Positions 33,105-43,213 of a stretch of DNA of 64,000 nucleotides are shown here, piece after piece. A program made the translations under genes and the position numbers. Under the pieces are notes generated by a model. The model was not told the origin of the DNA. It searched no databases and saw only the letters and a list, made by a program, of their open reading frames with translations. The stretch's first letter is position 1, and every line of letters begins with the position of its first letter. The DNA lies in contig NZ_JADEVZ010000012.1 in the NCBI RefSeq assembly GCF_015207875.1, positions 1 to 64,000 on the forward strand, in the 5' to 3' direction. The stretch is from Dolichospermum sp. LEGE 00240 (GTDB taxonomy: Bacteria; Cyanobacteriota; Cyanobacteriia; Cyanobacteriales; Nostocaceae).

Positions 33105-33668
33105 TTGCAGAAAATAAATTCACAGCTAAATAAAAGAGAACTGCGGCGGACTCTACTCCAAAAACGCCAGGCTATGACATTATTAGAATGGAGAGATAAG
33201 AGCGATCGCCTCACTATCAACATCCAAAACTCAGTTATATTTAATCAAGCAAATACAATTCTGGCTTTTTTTAGCTTTCGCCAAGAACCTGATATTAGCT
33301 CGCTGTATAGCAACACTAACAAACGTTGGGGTTTTCCCCGTTGTGTTGATAAGTCTCTAGTTTGGCATTCTTGGCAACCTGATGACACAATTAATATCGG
33401 TACTTATGGGATTACAGAACCTCACCACGAAGCACCGATAATAGAGATTGACGAAGTAGATTTAATTATTGTCCCCTGTGTGGGTTGTGATGTCCAAGGA
33501 TACCGCTTAGGTTATGGTGGGGGATATTATGACCGTTTGTTAAATTCTCCCGGTTGGGAGACGAAAGCGACTATAGGAGTAGTTTTTGATTTTGCTTATT
33601 TATCTCAATTACCGGTTGATAGTTGGGATAAGCCTTTAGAAAGGGTAATTACAGAAAATGGAGATTGA
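33105..33668 (+). CDS. 5-formyltetrahydrofolate cyclo-ligase
   Basis: A 187-residue enzyme that recycles 5-formyl-THF to methenyl-THF with ATP. The start is a TTG (QKINSQLNKRELRRTLLQKR). Seen: the basic N-terminal helix RQAMTLLEWRDKSDRL, ILAFFSFRQEPDISSLY, and the conserved DVQGYRLGYGGGYYDRLLNS near the C-terminus. It is not clearly cotranscribed with neighbours. Family members are named ygfA or fau, and I leave the symbol open. Confidence 0.88.
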   Translation: MQKINSQLNKRELRRTLLQKRQAMTLLEWRDKSDRLTINIQNSVIFNQANTILAFFSFRQEPDISSLYSNTNKRWGFPRCVDKSLVWHSWQPDDTINIGTYGITEPHHEAPIIEIDEVDLIIVPCVGCDVQGYRLGYGGGYYDRLLNSPGWETKATIGVVFDFAYLSQLPVDSWDKPLERVITENGD

Positions 33669-33826
33669 AGATGAATGAACCACTCCAGGCACAGAGGTAA
33701 CAGAGAAATGAGGGTTTGAGAGATATTTTGCATAAGTCCTGATTTTATTAAATCGGAAATTTTTGATAAGATCAAAATATCATCTTGTTGGCGATTTGAA
33801 TTTACAATTATATTCAATTTATAAAT

Positions 33827-35200
33827 ATGCGTATTGAAGAATTACATTTACAAAACTTTCGAGGTTTTCGAGAACTTAAATTAACGCTTCCCTCTGATTT
33901 GGCTGTGTTTATTGGAGTCAATGGTTCAGGTAAATCATCTATTTTAGATAGTATTGCTATATTTTTATCTCAATATGTATATCAATTAAGATCAGGGGAT
34001 AAATTTGATCTAAAAGATGATGATATTAACATCAATTCAAATACAGTTTCAATATCTACTCTTGTTAAAGTTGACTCACAGAATAAGTTGGACTGGAAAA
34101 TTTGTAAAAAGAGAGATAAAACTCAATTGGAAATATACACGAAAGAAATTGATAATTATGCTAAAGAAACCATTTCAAAACTAACAGATAGTAGTGATGA
34201 TTTAAGCAATTTTTTGATTGAAAAGTCGATCATAGAAACTGATGATAATTATAATCATTGTCTTTTGCCAATTATAGTTTATTATCAAACAAACCGAATA
34301 TTTATAAAATCTTCAGCCATCAATGAGATAAGTGAAGAAGAGAGAGAAAATACTTACGGAAGTCGGCTTATTGGTTATCAAAAAGCCTTTTCAGGAAATA
34401 TAAATGATTTTAGAGATTTCCTATATTGGTTTAAAGAAGAAGAAGAATATGAAAATGAAGTTAGATTAACACAAGATACCAACTTTAGAAATCCACGTCT
34501 TCAAATCATAAGGAAAGTATTAGAAACATTTTTAGAAAACTTTCCTAATGCGGAATTTTCCGATTTACACATAGTGCGTGCAAATTCTAAAAGAGAAGGT
34601 GGTATTCGTCGTTTAAGTAAACCTTCTTTAGTTATTAAAAAAAATGGTGAAAACTTCAAACTAGATCAACTTTCCGACGGGGAAAAAACCTTACTAATGA
34701 TAGTGGTTGATATCGCAAGACGGTTAGCAATTTTAAATCCTAGTATTAATAATCCTGCCGAACTGCTAGAAAAAGGAACAGGAATAATATTAATTGATGA
34801 AATAGATTTACATTTACATCCTCAATGGCAAAGAATTGTCATTCCGAGTTTTAGAAAAACATTTCCCAACTGTCAATTTATTGTTACTACTCATTCTCCT
34901 CAAGTTTTGAGTGAAGTCAACCGAGAAAACGTATTTATTTTAGAAGATTCAGAAATTGTAGAATTAACACCCCATACTTTTGGTAGAGACAGTAACTCAA
35001 TTCTTTCTGAGGTTATGGGTGTGGAAAAAAGACCTGTGAAAATGCAAGAAAGAATAGATAAATGTTTTGAAATGATAGATAATGATAACTTAGAAGAAGC
35101 TAAATTAGAACTGCAAAAATTATCTGAATCCTTGGGAAATAATGATCCAGATATGATTCAAGCTTATACACTTATTGACTTTTTAAACAGGGTAGAATGA
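33827..35200 (+). CDS. ptuA: Septu defence ATPase PtuA-like
   Basis: A 457-residue SMC/RecF-like ABC ATPase. Seen: MRIEELHLQNFRGFRELKLT, Walker A GVNGSGKSSIL (30-40), signature QLSDGEKTLL (about 280), Walker B GIILIDEIDLHLHP (about 318), and H-loop TTHSPQVL. The ATG at 33827 gives the typical start. It overlaps the HNH gene by four bases (ATGA). In Septu systems PtuA and PtuB together protect against phage; PtuA senses or regulates and PtuB cuts nucleic acid. Function here is inferred from the pair. Confidence 0.8.
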   Translation: MRIEELHLQNFRGFRELKLTLPSDLAVFIGVNGSGKSSILDSIAIFLSQYVYQLRSGDKFDLKDDDININSNTVSISTLVKVDSQNKLDWKICKKRDKTQLEIYTKEIDNYAKETISKLTDSSDDLSNFLIEKSIIETDDNYNHCLLPIIVYYQTNRIFIKSSAINEISEEERENTYGSRLIGYQKAFSGNINDFRDFLYWFKEEEEYENEVRLTQDTNFRNPRLQIIRKVLETFLENFPNAEFSDLHIVRANSKREGGIRRLSKPSLVIKKNGENFKLDQLSDGEKTLLMIVVDIARRLAILNPSINNPAELLEKGTGIILIDEIDLHLHPQWQRIVIPSFRKTFPNCQFIVTTHSPQVLSEVNRENVFILEDSEIVELTPHTFGRDSNSILSEVMGVEKRPVKMQERIDKCFEMIDNDNLEEAKLELQKLSESLGNNDPDMIQAYTLIDFLNRVE

Positions 35201-35835
35201 AACGCATTATCAAAGGTTATGAACCTCCATGTCTTTTACAATATCGTCAAATAAATGGGGCAAATTATGACGGATATAGTCCAAAAAAGTCTTTAAAAGA
35301 GGCATTATTGACTGAACAAGGTTATATCTGTTGCTATTGTATGCGACGAATATCTGAAGATAATATGGAAATTGAACATTGGCAACCACAAAGTAAATAT
35401 CCAGAATTACAAATAAATTATAAAAATCTCCTTGCTTCTTGTTCAGGTAATCGTGGTAGTAAAAAGGATAATCAGCATTGTAATCCAAGAAAAGGCGATG
35501 CAGAAATAACTATTAATCCATGCGATTCTACTAAAAATTGTGAAAATTATATCAAATATAGTTCTACTGGAAAAATTTTTTCTGATGATGAAACTATCAA
35601 TCATGAACTAAATGAAATTTTAAATCTTAACCTTCAAACTCTCAAGGATAATCGTCAAACCAAATTATTTACTGTAATTAATGCGTTAAATAAAAAATTC
35701 CCTAATAAAACTTGGTCAAAAGAAGCTATCAAAAAGAAACTAGAGGAACTTAGTAGCAAAGATGCAGAAGGCAAATATACTGAATATGTCCAATATATTG
35801 TTTGGTATTTAAGCAAAAGATTAAATAACCCTTAA
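35197..35835 (+). CDS. ptuB: HNH nuclease, Septu PtuB-like (TIGR02646)
   Basis: A 212-residue protein with the TIGR02646/PtuB pattern: RIIKGYEPPCLLQYRQ at the start, a treble-clef Cys cluster YICCYCMRRIS (Cys45, 46, 48), the catalytic pair EIEHWQPQSKYP (Glu60-His61), YKNLLASCSGNRG and a second Cys/His group NQHCNPRKGD. This is the nuclease effector of Septu and retron-linked defence systems. It overlaps PtuA's stop codon, so the two are translationally coupled. Confidence 0.85.
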   Translation: MKRIIKGYEPPCLLQYRQINGANYDGYSPKKSLKEALLTEQGYICCYCMRRISEDNMEIEHWQPQSKYPELQINYKNLLASCSGNRGSKKDNQHCNPRKGDAEITINPCDSTKNCENYIKYSSTGKIFSDDETINHELNEILNLNLQTLKDNRQTKLFTVINALNKKFPNKTWSKEAIKKKLEELSSKDAEGKYTEYVQYIVWYLSKRLNNP

Positions 35836-35916
35836 ACCGTGTAATAAGGTACTCTCACATCATGATCAAATCTGATATCTTCTGTAAAAATTATGTAGAA
35901 GTTATCAGGTAGAGTT

Positions 35917-36666
35917 ATGAGTAGAATTAACGGATTTGTCGGTCGTCGTAACTTCTTAAAATTCGTAGGTTTAAGTACCTTGAGTATGGGTACTTTGACT
36001 GCTTGTAATGAAATCATTACCAACCGTTCAGAAATCAGAATTCCTGAAAATAATCCTAATCCTAATCCAGTTAGTGCAGAGGAAGCAAAAAGAAGATTAA
36101 TAGCAGGAAACAGAAGATTTGTTAATCAAAATCGTCAATATCCCAATCAATCAAAAAGACGTTTGCAATCAGTATCTAAAAAACAATATCCTTATGCAGC
36201 AATATTAGGATGTGCAGATTCTCGCGTACCCCCAGAAATAATTTTTGATCAAGGATTAGGAGATTTATTTGTTGTGCGCGTCGCTGGTAATATTGCTACT
36301 GATGAAACCATTGGAAGTTTAGAATATGCTACCGCTAATTTAGGAACACAACTCATAGTTGTTTTAGGTCATAAAGGATGTGGTGCAGTATCAGCAGCGT
36401 TTGACAATCAACCAGATGATGGTAAAATTAAATCTGTAGTTGATGATATTAGTCCAAGTTTATCTCCAAACTCCAGAACAAGACGTAATGGTAATAGTAA
36501 TGATATTAATGATGATAACAATGCCGTGATTAATAATATTGAATACCAAGCTAGAAAATTGCAAGATAATTCACAAATTATAGATAAATTAATCCGTGAT
36601 GATAGATTAAAAATTGTCGGTGCTTACTATGATATTAATACTGGTAAAGTTAGATTCTTAACTTGA
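35917..36666 (+). CDS. Exported beta-carbonic anhydrase (Tat signal)
   Basis: A 249-residue beta-class carbonic anhydrase. The N-terminus GRRNFLKFVG (Arg10-Arg11) is a twin-arginine signal, and LTAC at 27-30 could be a lipobox. Zinc ligands and helpers are present: Cys99 and Asp101-x-Arg103 in GCADSRV, His152 and Cys155 in GHKGCGAV. The protein interconverts CO2 and bicarbonate outside the cytoplasm, like the periplasmic EcaB type. Its position between the Septu pair and a restriction enzyme is probably accidental. Confidence 0.9.
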   Translation: MSRINGFVGRRNFLKFVGLSTLSMGTLTACNEIITNRSEIRIPENNPNPNPVSAEEAKRRLIAGNRRFVNQNRQYPNQSKRRLQSVSKKQYPYAAILGCADSRVPPEIIFDQGLGDLFVVRVAGNIATDETIGSLEYATANLGTQLIVVLGHKGCGAVSAAFDNQPDDGKIKSVVDDISPSLSPNSRTRRNGNSNDINDDNNAVINNIEYQARKLQDNSQIIDKLIRDDRLKIVGAYYDINTGKVRFLT

Positions 36667-36770
36667 TATTTATCCCTCTTTTGTTATCTGCGTCTATCTG
36701 CGTTTGCAAGCCACCATGAATCTTCAACTAAGTTTCAAACCGAAAATGAAAACAGAAGTCGGGGATATTT

Positions 36771-39700
36771 TTATCCTTGAATTATGGCTTTTTCTTCTTC
36801 AGTTAAACCATATAACCGATAAACGATTTCATCAATTAACCAATCACATTGTTTAAGTTGTTTTTTGATTGGTAAAAGTGTATTTAAACTCGATTGATAT
36901 TCTTTTGCTAATGTCTCCTGTTCTTTTCTCGCGGTGGGATCTATTTTCAGTTTTTTCTGATTTTTCTTGAGGATACTAATTAATTCATCAAGGGTTAAAT
37001 GGTTATCTCCTTGTTTTTGTTTATAATAATCACCTAAATAATTTTGAATTTTTGATTTATTGGTAAGATTATCAATTTCAGTACCGATTAATCTTTCTAA
37101 CCATGTCAAAAATCCTGTAGTTTCTGTTTGTTTTTGTTGATTCAATTCTATCATTTGTTCAGCTAAATATGCGAGTAAATCATGAATTACATCCGCTTCT
37201 GATGGTTGTTGGTGGATATGATAAAAATTCTGTAGAAGTAATGATCCTAATTGATGTAAACCAATTCTTACAAGTAAAGGATATAAAAAAACAATCACTA
37301 ATTCTTTATTACTATGGAGGTGAAGAATAATATGAGTAAGTAAGATATCAGCATTTTGATTATTTTGGAATTGTTCGTAAAGGTTAATTATATTTTCTAG
37401 ATATTCTTGATGTTTTTCTGGGGGAGTAGTAAAGGAGATTTGACGAATAGGAATTGGTTTTAAATTGATTATTTTCACTTGTGCAAATGCTTTACCTTCT
37501 TCTGGACATAAAAATTTATAAATTGAATTAATTAGCAGAGAATTAAGTAGGGATATTAAGAAATAGATATCTTTTTCATTGTCAGGTTTAAATAAATAAA
37601 GAGAATCAATCAAAAAAAGATTTTCAAAATCAAGACTGGCAACTATTTCGCTTGCAGTTTGTCTGATCAAAATTTTTGGAGAATATTCTAATAGTTTATC
37701 ATCGGTATTACTCCACATATTTGATTTTTCAAAAATTAGGTATAAATTATTCCAAGACGTAATATATTTATTAATATCTTTCCCCCGGACAACTTTTTTT
37801 GATAAAGCATGAGTAGAATTATTAACAATCCATTTTTCATTATTACCTGTACATACTCCTTGATAAAAACATCCTAACTCTTCTAATGAATGAGACTTTA
37901 ATTTCATCTTATTAAAAGTTTGCAATAATTCAATTTTAGTATTCCATTGATAAAAGGAAAGAGTTTTAAATAATGACTGATTGATTAATTTAAAGTAGAA
38001 ATTATCAATCGTTACATCTTTGTTATCTAAAGATTCGATATTTACAACCTTAGTTTTATTATCTTGTGAAAGCAGATGACGAAGTATAATTATAGCATTA
38101 CCTCCCGTCTCAGCGAATTTAAAAACATTATCAATTTTAACAATTGAGACAAGTGATAGATTTTCTGTAATAAACTCTCTAATTTTTTTAAAATAAAAAT
38201 TATATAAAATTGTTGCTGGATAAATAAACCCGTGTAACCCTTTTTTATTTAAGATAGCAATAGATTTTTCTGTCATTAAAGCAAATGTGTTAGGTGCATA
38301 TTCAGAAGAATTAATGAAAATTTTTGTATAAAAATTAAATTCATTATCGGAAATTTCTTTATAAATACTAAAATCTGATTTTCTCCCTTTATTTTTCTTA
38401 ACAAATACTATATAAGGAGGATTTCCAATCACAACATCAAAACCAGGATTTTCTTTCCAACTTGCATTTTCTAAATCAATAAAAACCTCTGGAAATTCCA
38501 AATCCCAATGAAAAAACCGCTTCTCTTCAAACAACTTACTCGCATTTTCATAAACTGCAATATCAGCAGCATTCATACTTTCAGGGTTAGCATTAATCGC
38601 ATTAGTACCATAAACCCGTAAAAAATGATCAGCACGTTTCAAACCAAAATATTTAGAAACATAAATATCTAATAACCGTTTATAAGGTTTTGCAGCTTCA
38701 TCAAATTCCTTAAATAATCTTTCGCTAGTTTCCACTTCCGCAAAGGTTGCATCACTTAACGTACTCACACCGCGCATAATTTCCGCAGCACGTAATAACC
38801 CCACAAACGGACCAGTTAATAAATTTAATTGTCCACTTTCTTCCTTCACCATATTTGCTTCTGCTTCTCGCGCAGTCGTACCAATAAGGGAATTTCCGCA
38901 ACGCAAATGATGATCTAAAAAACTCAAAGGTGCGCCAATTGTGAAAGAATGTAACCATAAACTCACCTTTGCTAATTCTACAGCCATTGGGTTCAAATCC
39001 ACACCATAAATACAGCGTTTCATTACCACCCGTTGCAAAAGTTGAGTATCTTCTAACTTATTAACATCAATAGTAATTCCCTGCTGTTGTAAATTTGCTA
39101 AAATCCCCTCGCGGGTTTGTTCCAACATCTCTAAAACCGGATTATGTTGAGGATATTCATTTAAAATACTGATTAATTCATCTGTCAAATAATCAACAGC
39201 TTCCACTAAAAAATGTCCGCTTCCCATTGCAGGATCACATATCTTAATATCAAGGAGAGTATTTGTACTTTTTCTTTCTAAACGTTGTAAATCTTTTTGT
39301 AAACCATTACGACTTTGTACTCCTAATCTACCATCTGCCATTTTTTCATGTAATTGGCTAATTTGCGTCATCAAATCCGCAAATCTTTGTTTTCTCTCCT
39401 CTAAAATTGGTTTGAGAGTATGACTAACAATGTATTTAACAATGTAATCAGGTGTGTAATAAGAACCTGTAGCTTTGCGTTCACCCTTATCATTTTCTAA
39501 ATGGACTTTACCCGTATTTCCATCTGCAATCACCACGCGATATTCTAATAAACCTTCATAAATTGAACCCAATTGTCGCACACCTAAAAAGCTGTAGTCA
39601 ATGGGTAATTTTTCAAACCGTGCTAATTTATCCAAAGCGGGAAATAAGACAGCATCAGATAATTGATGTTCATACAGAAAATAATTATCTGGATAATCTT

Positions 39701-40808
39701 TGATATCTTCAGTTTTATGAAAATCAAAATGAAATAAACCACCATTATAACGAGGTACTTCTAAAGCTGGATCACCTCTATCTACTATTTCCAATAAACC
39801 TAATAGACTCTTATAAATCTTTGTCGAAGTTTGACTTAATGTTCTTTGTTTATCAACACTTTCCGCTATTTCTTGAGTGATTTTAATCAAACTATAATCA
39901 CGGTAAGCTGTGGTAATTGGTAAGAGGTTTCTCGCTTCGGCATATAATAGAAATAACAACTTATATAAAAATGATAAAGTGGCTGCATAAATCTGTTTCG
40001 GTTCTATAGTTTTTCCCCGTCTGATAGCGTCTGCAACAAAACCCCCTGCTAAGTCAGGAAATATTTGCTCAAATACTAATGTTTTTAATTCATTTCCTAC
40101 TTGAGTTGCATAGGTTGTACTTCCTTCTCTGACTCTTTCTAAAAAGTTTTTATTGTAGCTGTCTTTCTCAAAAGCTGCACTTCTAAAAAACAACCAGAAA
40201 TATTTAAACTTTTCCAAATCTTCAGTTTCTAATAATTCTACCAAATCAAGAGGATAAAATTCCGTTGCCGTAGAAGATGCTTGACGATAATATAAACGCC
40301 ATTCTCTCCCATTGGTTAAAATTCCCCAATCAACATTTGTACCAGTCAAATAACTAGAAATTTGAAAAGATGGGTTTTCATTCTTGAAAATATCTCTTTT
40401 ATCATTAGCAGAAACTTTACTTAATGGTCTTTCCCAATATTTAGCTTCTGCGATAACTAATACCCTACCATAAAAAGCAGTTTCATTATTTTGAAAAGAG
40501 TAAGCTGTATCTCTATCTGCTTCATTTGCAAACAACGCATAATCAGGACGTTCGGCTCTACCTTTACCACGAGTCACGACTTGAGGAATATTAAAAAATC
40601 CTAAAATATCTAATACGGGTTTAATAAACACATCTTCTGTTTGCGCTTCATTGAGAGTCGGTAAAATCGCTTTTTTTGATAAATACAGGTTTTTTAATCT
40701 TTCAAAATCCAGTTTAATATCTAATTGCCATTCTGGACATTCTTGAAGCCGATATTCTAAATAATGTTGAGAAAATAAGGGTTTATTGATATTTTTCACA
40801 TTTGTCAT
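36771..40808 (-). CDS. Type IIG restriction-modification enzyme (Eco57I-like)
   Basis: This single-chain enzyme of about 1345 residues combines nuclease, methyltransferase and target recognition. The start is taken as the ATG at 40808, with GGAG eight bases upstream; a GTG at 40817 is an alternative. The N-terminal PD-(D/E)xK nuclease has Asp89 in RPDYALF and Glu121-x-Lys123 in VIAEAKYW. The N6-adenine methyltransferase has DPAMGSGHFLVEAVDYL (about 524) and VIGNPPYIVF (about 795). The C-terminal 400 residues are probably the recognition part. There is no separate methylase or specificity gene nearby. It cuts and methylates DNA against phage. Confidence 0.9.
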   Translation of the reverse strand: MTNVKNINKPLFSQHYLEYRLQECPEWQLDIKLDFERLKNLYLSKKAILPTLNEAQTEDVFIKPVLDILGFFNIPQVVTRGKGRAERPDYALFANEADRDTAYSFQNNETAFYGRVLVIAEAKYWERPLSKVSANDKRDIFKNENPSFQISSYLTGTNVDWGILTNGREWRLYYRQASSTATEFYPLDLVELLETEDLEKFKYFWLFFRSAAFEKDSYNKNFLERVREGSTTYATQVGNELKTLVFEQIFPDLAGGFVADAIRRGKTIEPKQIYAATLSFLYKLLFLLYAEARNLLPITTAYRDYSLIKITQEIAESVDKQRTLSQTSTKIYKSLLGLLEIVDRGDPALEVPRYNGGLFHFDFHKTEDIKDYPDNYFLYEHQLSDAVLFPALDKLARFEKLPIDYSFLGVRQLGSIYEGLLEYRVVIADGNTGKVHLENDKGERKATGSYYTPDYIVKYIVSHTLKPILEERKQRFADLMTQISQLHEKMADGRLGVQSRNGLQKDLQRLERKSTNTLLDIKICDPAMGSGHFLVEAVDYLTDELISILNEYPQHNPVLEMLEQTREGILANLQQQGITIDVNKLEDTQLLQRVVMKRCIYGVDLNPMAVELAKVSLWLHSFTIGAPLSFLDHHLRCGNSLIGTTAREAEANMVKEESGQLNLLTGPFVGLLRAAEIMRGVSTLSDATFAEVETSERLFKEFDEAAKPYKRLLDIYVSKYFGLKRADHFLRVYGTNAINANPESMNAADIAVYENASKLFEEKRFFHWDLEFPEVFIDLENASWKENPGFDVVIGNPPYIVFVKKNKGRKSDFSIYKEISDNEFNFYTKIFINSSEYAPNTFALMTEKSIAILNKKGLHGFIYPATILYNFYFKKIREFITENLSLVSIVKIDNVFKFAETGGNAIIILRHLLSQDNKTKVVNIESLDNKDVTIDNFYFKLINQSLFKTLSFYQWNTKIELLQTFNKMKLKSHSLEELGCFYQGVCTGNNEKWIVNNSTHALSKKVVRGKDINKYITSWNNLYLIFEKSNMWSNTDDKLLEYSPKILIRQTASEIVASLDFENLFLIDSLYLFKPDNEKDIYFLISLLNSLLINSIYKFLCPEEGKAFAQVKIINLKPIPIRQISFTTPPEKHQEYLENIINLYEQFQNNQNADILLTHIILHLHSNKELVIVFLYPLLVRIGLHQLGSLLLQNFYHIHQQPSEADVIHDLLAYLAEQMIELNQQKQTETTGFLTWLERLIGTEIDNLTNKSKIQNYLGDYYKQKQGDNHLTLDELISILKKNQKKLKIDPTARKEQETLAKEYQSSLNTLLPIKKQLKQCDWLIDEIVYRLYGLTEEEKAIIQG

Positions 40809-40919
40809 AATTTCCACTCCAAAATCATGTATCCCACATTCCGCAGATACTTACGCTCATAGTCAAGTTTACAGGTGTAATTTATATATTTTTTAAATCC
40901 TAGCTTGTGTAGGTTAATT

Positions 40920-41456
40920 TCAATTACTAATTAACTCCACACCATCTCGTCCATCACTATCCTGTAAATAAACTTTAACAATTTCTTCCTTCGCTGTGGG
41001 TAACTTTTTACCGACAAAATCTGGATGAATTGGTAACTCTCGATGACCTCTATCTACTAATATAGCTAAACGAATTACCTCTGGTCTGCCATATTCATTG
41101 ACGGCATTTAAAGCAGCACGAATAGTTCTGCCTTTAAAAATGACATCATCTACAAGTACCACTGTTTTTCCGGTCAAATCAAAGGGAATATCAGTTTTTT
41201 CTGGAGTTCTCAACCCAATTTTATCAAGATCATCACGATAAAATGTAATATCCAAAGAGCCTACGGAAACGCCGACATCTTCGAGAATTTCTATTTGACG
41301 AGCTAATGAATAAGCTAATGGTACTCCTCTAGTGTGAATACCCAGAAGTAACAACTGAGATAAATCTCGTGTTCTTTCTATAATCTGAGAAGCCATACGA
41401 GTTAATGTCCGACGCAGTTCTTCTGATGAGAGAATTTCAACTACTTTAGTAGACAT
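40920..41456 (-). CDS. pyrR: Pyrimidine operon regulator / uracil phosphoribosyltransferase PyrR
   Basis: A 178-residue PyrR. Seen: [52 protein letters not shown] and the PRPP loop [13 protein letters not shown] (99-111). PyrR can form UMP from uracil and PRPP; in cyanobacteria it may also regulate pyrimidine genes by an RNA mechanism not visible here. It is downstream of heptamer repeats and convergent to nothing in its group. Confidence 0.93.
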   Translation of the reverse strand: MSTKVVEILSSEELRRTLTRMASQIIERTRDLSQLLLLGIHTRGVPLAYSLARQIEILEDVGVSVGSLDITFYRDDLDKIGLRTPEKTDIPFDLTGKTVVLVDDVIFKGRTIRAALNAVNEYGRPEVIRLAILVDRGHRELPIHPDFVGKKLPTAKEEIVKVYLQDSDGRDGVELISN

Positions 41457-41461
41457 AGGTA

Positions 41462-41500
41462 ATTGGTGATTGGTGATTGGTGATTGGTGATTGGTGATTT
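41462..41500. repeat. Heptamer tandem repeat (TGGTGAT)
   Basis: About five copies of ATTGGTG or its shift lie just upstream of pyrR. The rest of the spacer (41500-41747) has GTTCCCATACACTGTGTGGG and CATTCCCGGTCAGAGACTGG, two hairpin-type dispersed repeats, and no gene. Confidence 0.75.
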
Positions 41501-41747
41501 TTCATTATCTCTCTCCCATACTCTGCATTTCTCCTTTTCTCGTTCCCATACACTGTGTGGGAATGAATACTAGTACAACACGGCATAAATAAACCAACCA
41601 TTCTAAATCGTTAAAAAGCCTATACTGTCTTGCTTTTGACTTTTGACTTCCGCCTTGGGGTGCTAGAAGGCTCTGCCTTCAATAATAGTAGAAGAGCCTC
41701 TGTGATAGCATTCCCGGTCAGAGACTGGGAACGAGACAAGGAGATAA

Positions 41748-42698
41748 CTAAGGTATTAACAATATTGCTAATCCTAACCATAGTAAAAACGCATATCGGG
41801 TTAGTTGCAAAGCTTGATCAATAGAATCTGGTGTAATGGGATAAATAGGATCTCCTAAAAGTGGTTTCTCTTTAGCTATTCCACGATACCAATTTATGCC
41901 TCCCATTTGCACACCTAAAACCGCAGCATAAGCGCATTCACTCCAACCAGAATTGGGACTGGGATCTTTGATGGCATCCCGGCGACAAATTCGCCAAACT
42001 TTTACAGGTTGCAAGGATAATAATGATAAGGTTATCACTGTTAACCGACAAGGCAACCAGGTTAAACCGTCTTCCCACCGCGCACTAAACCAACCAAAAT
42101 AAGTATAAGGTGCTTCCTTGTAACCGACCATTGAATCTAAAGTGCTACTGGCTTTATATGCTAAAGCCAAAGGGACAGCACCAATAACGGGGATGAATGC
42201 ACCAATAATAATATAAAAAAGAGGAGCCATTACGCCATCGGTGGCGTTTTCTGTGACAGTTTCCAAGATTGCTCTGAGAATTTCTGCTGCGGAAAGATTG
42301 GCTGTATCTCTCCCGACATAATTACTTAAAATCTGTCGCGCTGATTCTAATTCTCCATTTTTTAAAGGTTGCAGAACTTCCATTGCTGCATTTCGTAAAC
42401 TTTTGAAAGCAAAACAACTAGCTATAAGAATACTTTCTACGGCAATTCCTAAAAATGGATGTACCCATTTGGCGGCTTGAACTATTATCCAACCCACCAA
42501 ACCACTACCAATTATCACAATTATCCCTAGGAAAATGCCGGCAAGGCGTTGAGAAAGAGGATTTTGGCAATATTGGAGGGCGAGTTTACTCAAGCGAGAA
42601 ATTACCCATCCCATGACTCGCACAGGATGAGGCCAACCCCAAGGATCTCCTATTAAGTAATCTAACAAGGCAGCGAAAACCAAAACAGCAGATGTCAT
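41748..42698 (-). CDS. cbiB: Adenosylcobinamide-phosphate synthase CbiB
   Basis: A 316-residue integral membrane enzyme of late cobalamin synthesis, attaching aminopropanol to adenosylcobyric acid. Seen: ALLDYLIGDPWGWPHPVRVM at residues 10-29, NYVGRDTANLSAAEILRAIL, TVTENATDGVMAPLFY and YKASSTLDSMVGYK, all conserved in CbiB/CobD. Four or five hydrophobic helices are seen. It is followed after 74 bases by the Rrf2 regulator gene on the same strand. No cobalamin riboswitch was recognised upstream. Confidence 0.93.
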   Translation of the reverse strand: MTSAVLVFAALLDYLIGDPWGWPHPVRVMGWVISRLSKLALQYCQNPLSQRLAGIFLGIIVIIGSGLVGWIIVQAAKWVHPFLGIAVESILIASCFAFKSLRNAAMEVLQPLKNGELESARQILSNYVGRDTANLSAAEILRAILETVTENATDGVMAPLFYIIIGAFIPVIGAVPLALAYKASSTLDSMVGYKEAPYTYFGWFSARWEDGLTWLPCRLTVITLSLLSLQPVKVWRICRRDAIKDPSPNSGWSECAYAAVLGVQMGGINWYRGIAKEKPLLGDPIYPITPDSIDQALQLTRYAFLLWLGLAILLIP

Positions 42699-42772
42699 TT
42701 ATTCTTCCTTCTTTCTTTTTCCCTTCCTTCTTCCTTCTTTCTTCCCCTTTATCCTGACTCCTAACTCCTTCA

Positions 42773-43213
42773 CTAAACTACAAAATTGGTTTCTTCTCCT
42801 TGAGATGCTTGCCAACTACGGGCATCATAATAAAGGTCTGCGAGGGTAATATTGTACAAGGCTTCTTTTAGCTTTTGGTTGAGTCTGTTCCAGAGGCTGG
42901 ATGTTACCCAATCTGCTGTTTGAGTAGGTGTGGGATTTAAGGGTAAGTTAGTAATATTTTCACCAACTGCTTCTAAAATTTGACCGATAGATATAAGTGC
43001 CGGTTTTTTGGCTAGTTTATATCCACCATCGCTACCACGAATTGATGTAACTAATCCTGCTCGACGCATTTCGATGAGTAGTTTTTCTAGGTAGGGAGCG
43101 GGAATATCTTGACGTTGAGCGATCGCTCTGACAGATTCAGGTCCATATTTTGGACGTAAACTCAAATCTAGCAATGCTTTCACACTATAGTGTCCTCTTG
43201 TCGTTAGTTTCAT
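42773..43213 (-). CDS. Rrf2-family transcriptional regulator
   Basis: A 146-residue protein with the Rrf2 winged helix: MKLTTRGHYSVKALLDLSLR, SVRAIAQRQDIPAPYLEKLL and VTSIRGSDGGYKLAK. Iron-sulfur Rrf2 members (IscR, NsrR) have three Cys in the region after the winged helix. Here that stretch (EAVGENITNLPLNPTPTQTA) has none, and no Cys is present in the whole chain. So it cannot bind a cluster through Cys. It may sense something else. It lies upstream of cbiB on the same strand. Confidence 0.85.
   Translation of the reverse strand: MKLTTRGHYSVKALLDLSLRPKYGPESVRAIAQRQDIPAPYLEKLLIEMRRAGLVTSIRGSDGGYKLAKKPALISIGQILEAVGENITNLPLNPTPTQTADWVTSSLWNRLNQKLKEALYNITLADLYYDARSWQASQGEETNFVV

Noticed and set aside
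36771-40808. Possible DISARM or BREX component
   Set aside because: The protein has its own nuclease, methylase and recognition parts, and no helicase, PLD or PglZ genes lie nearby; a type IIG enzyme explains it.
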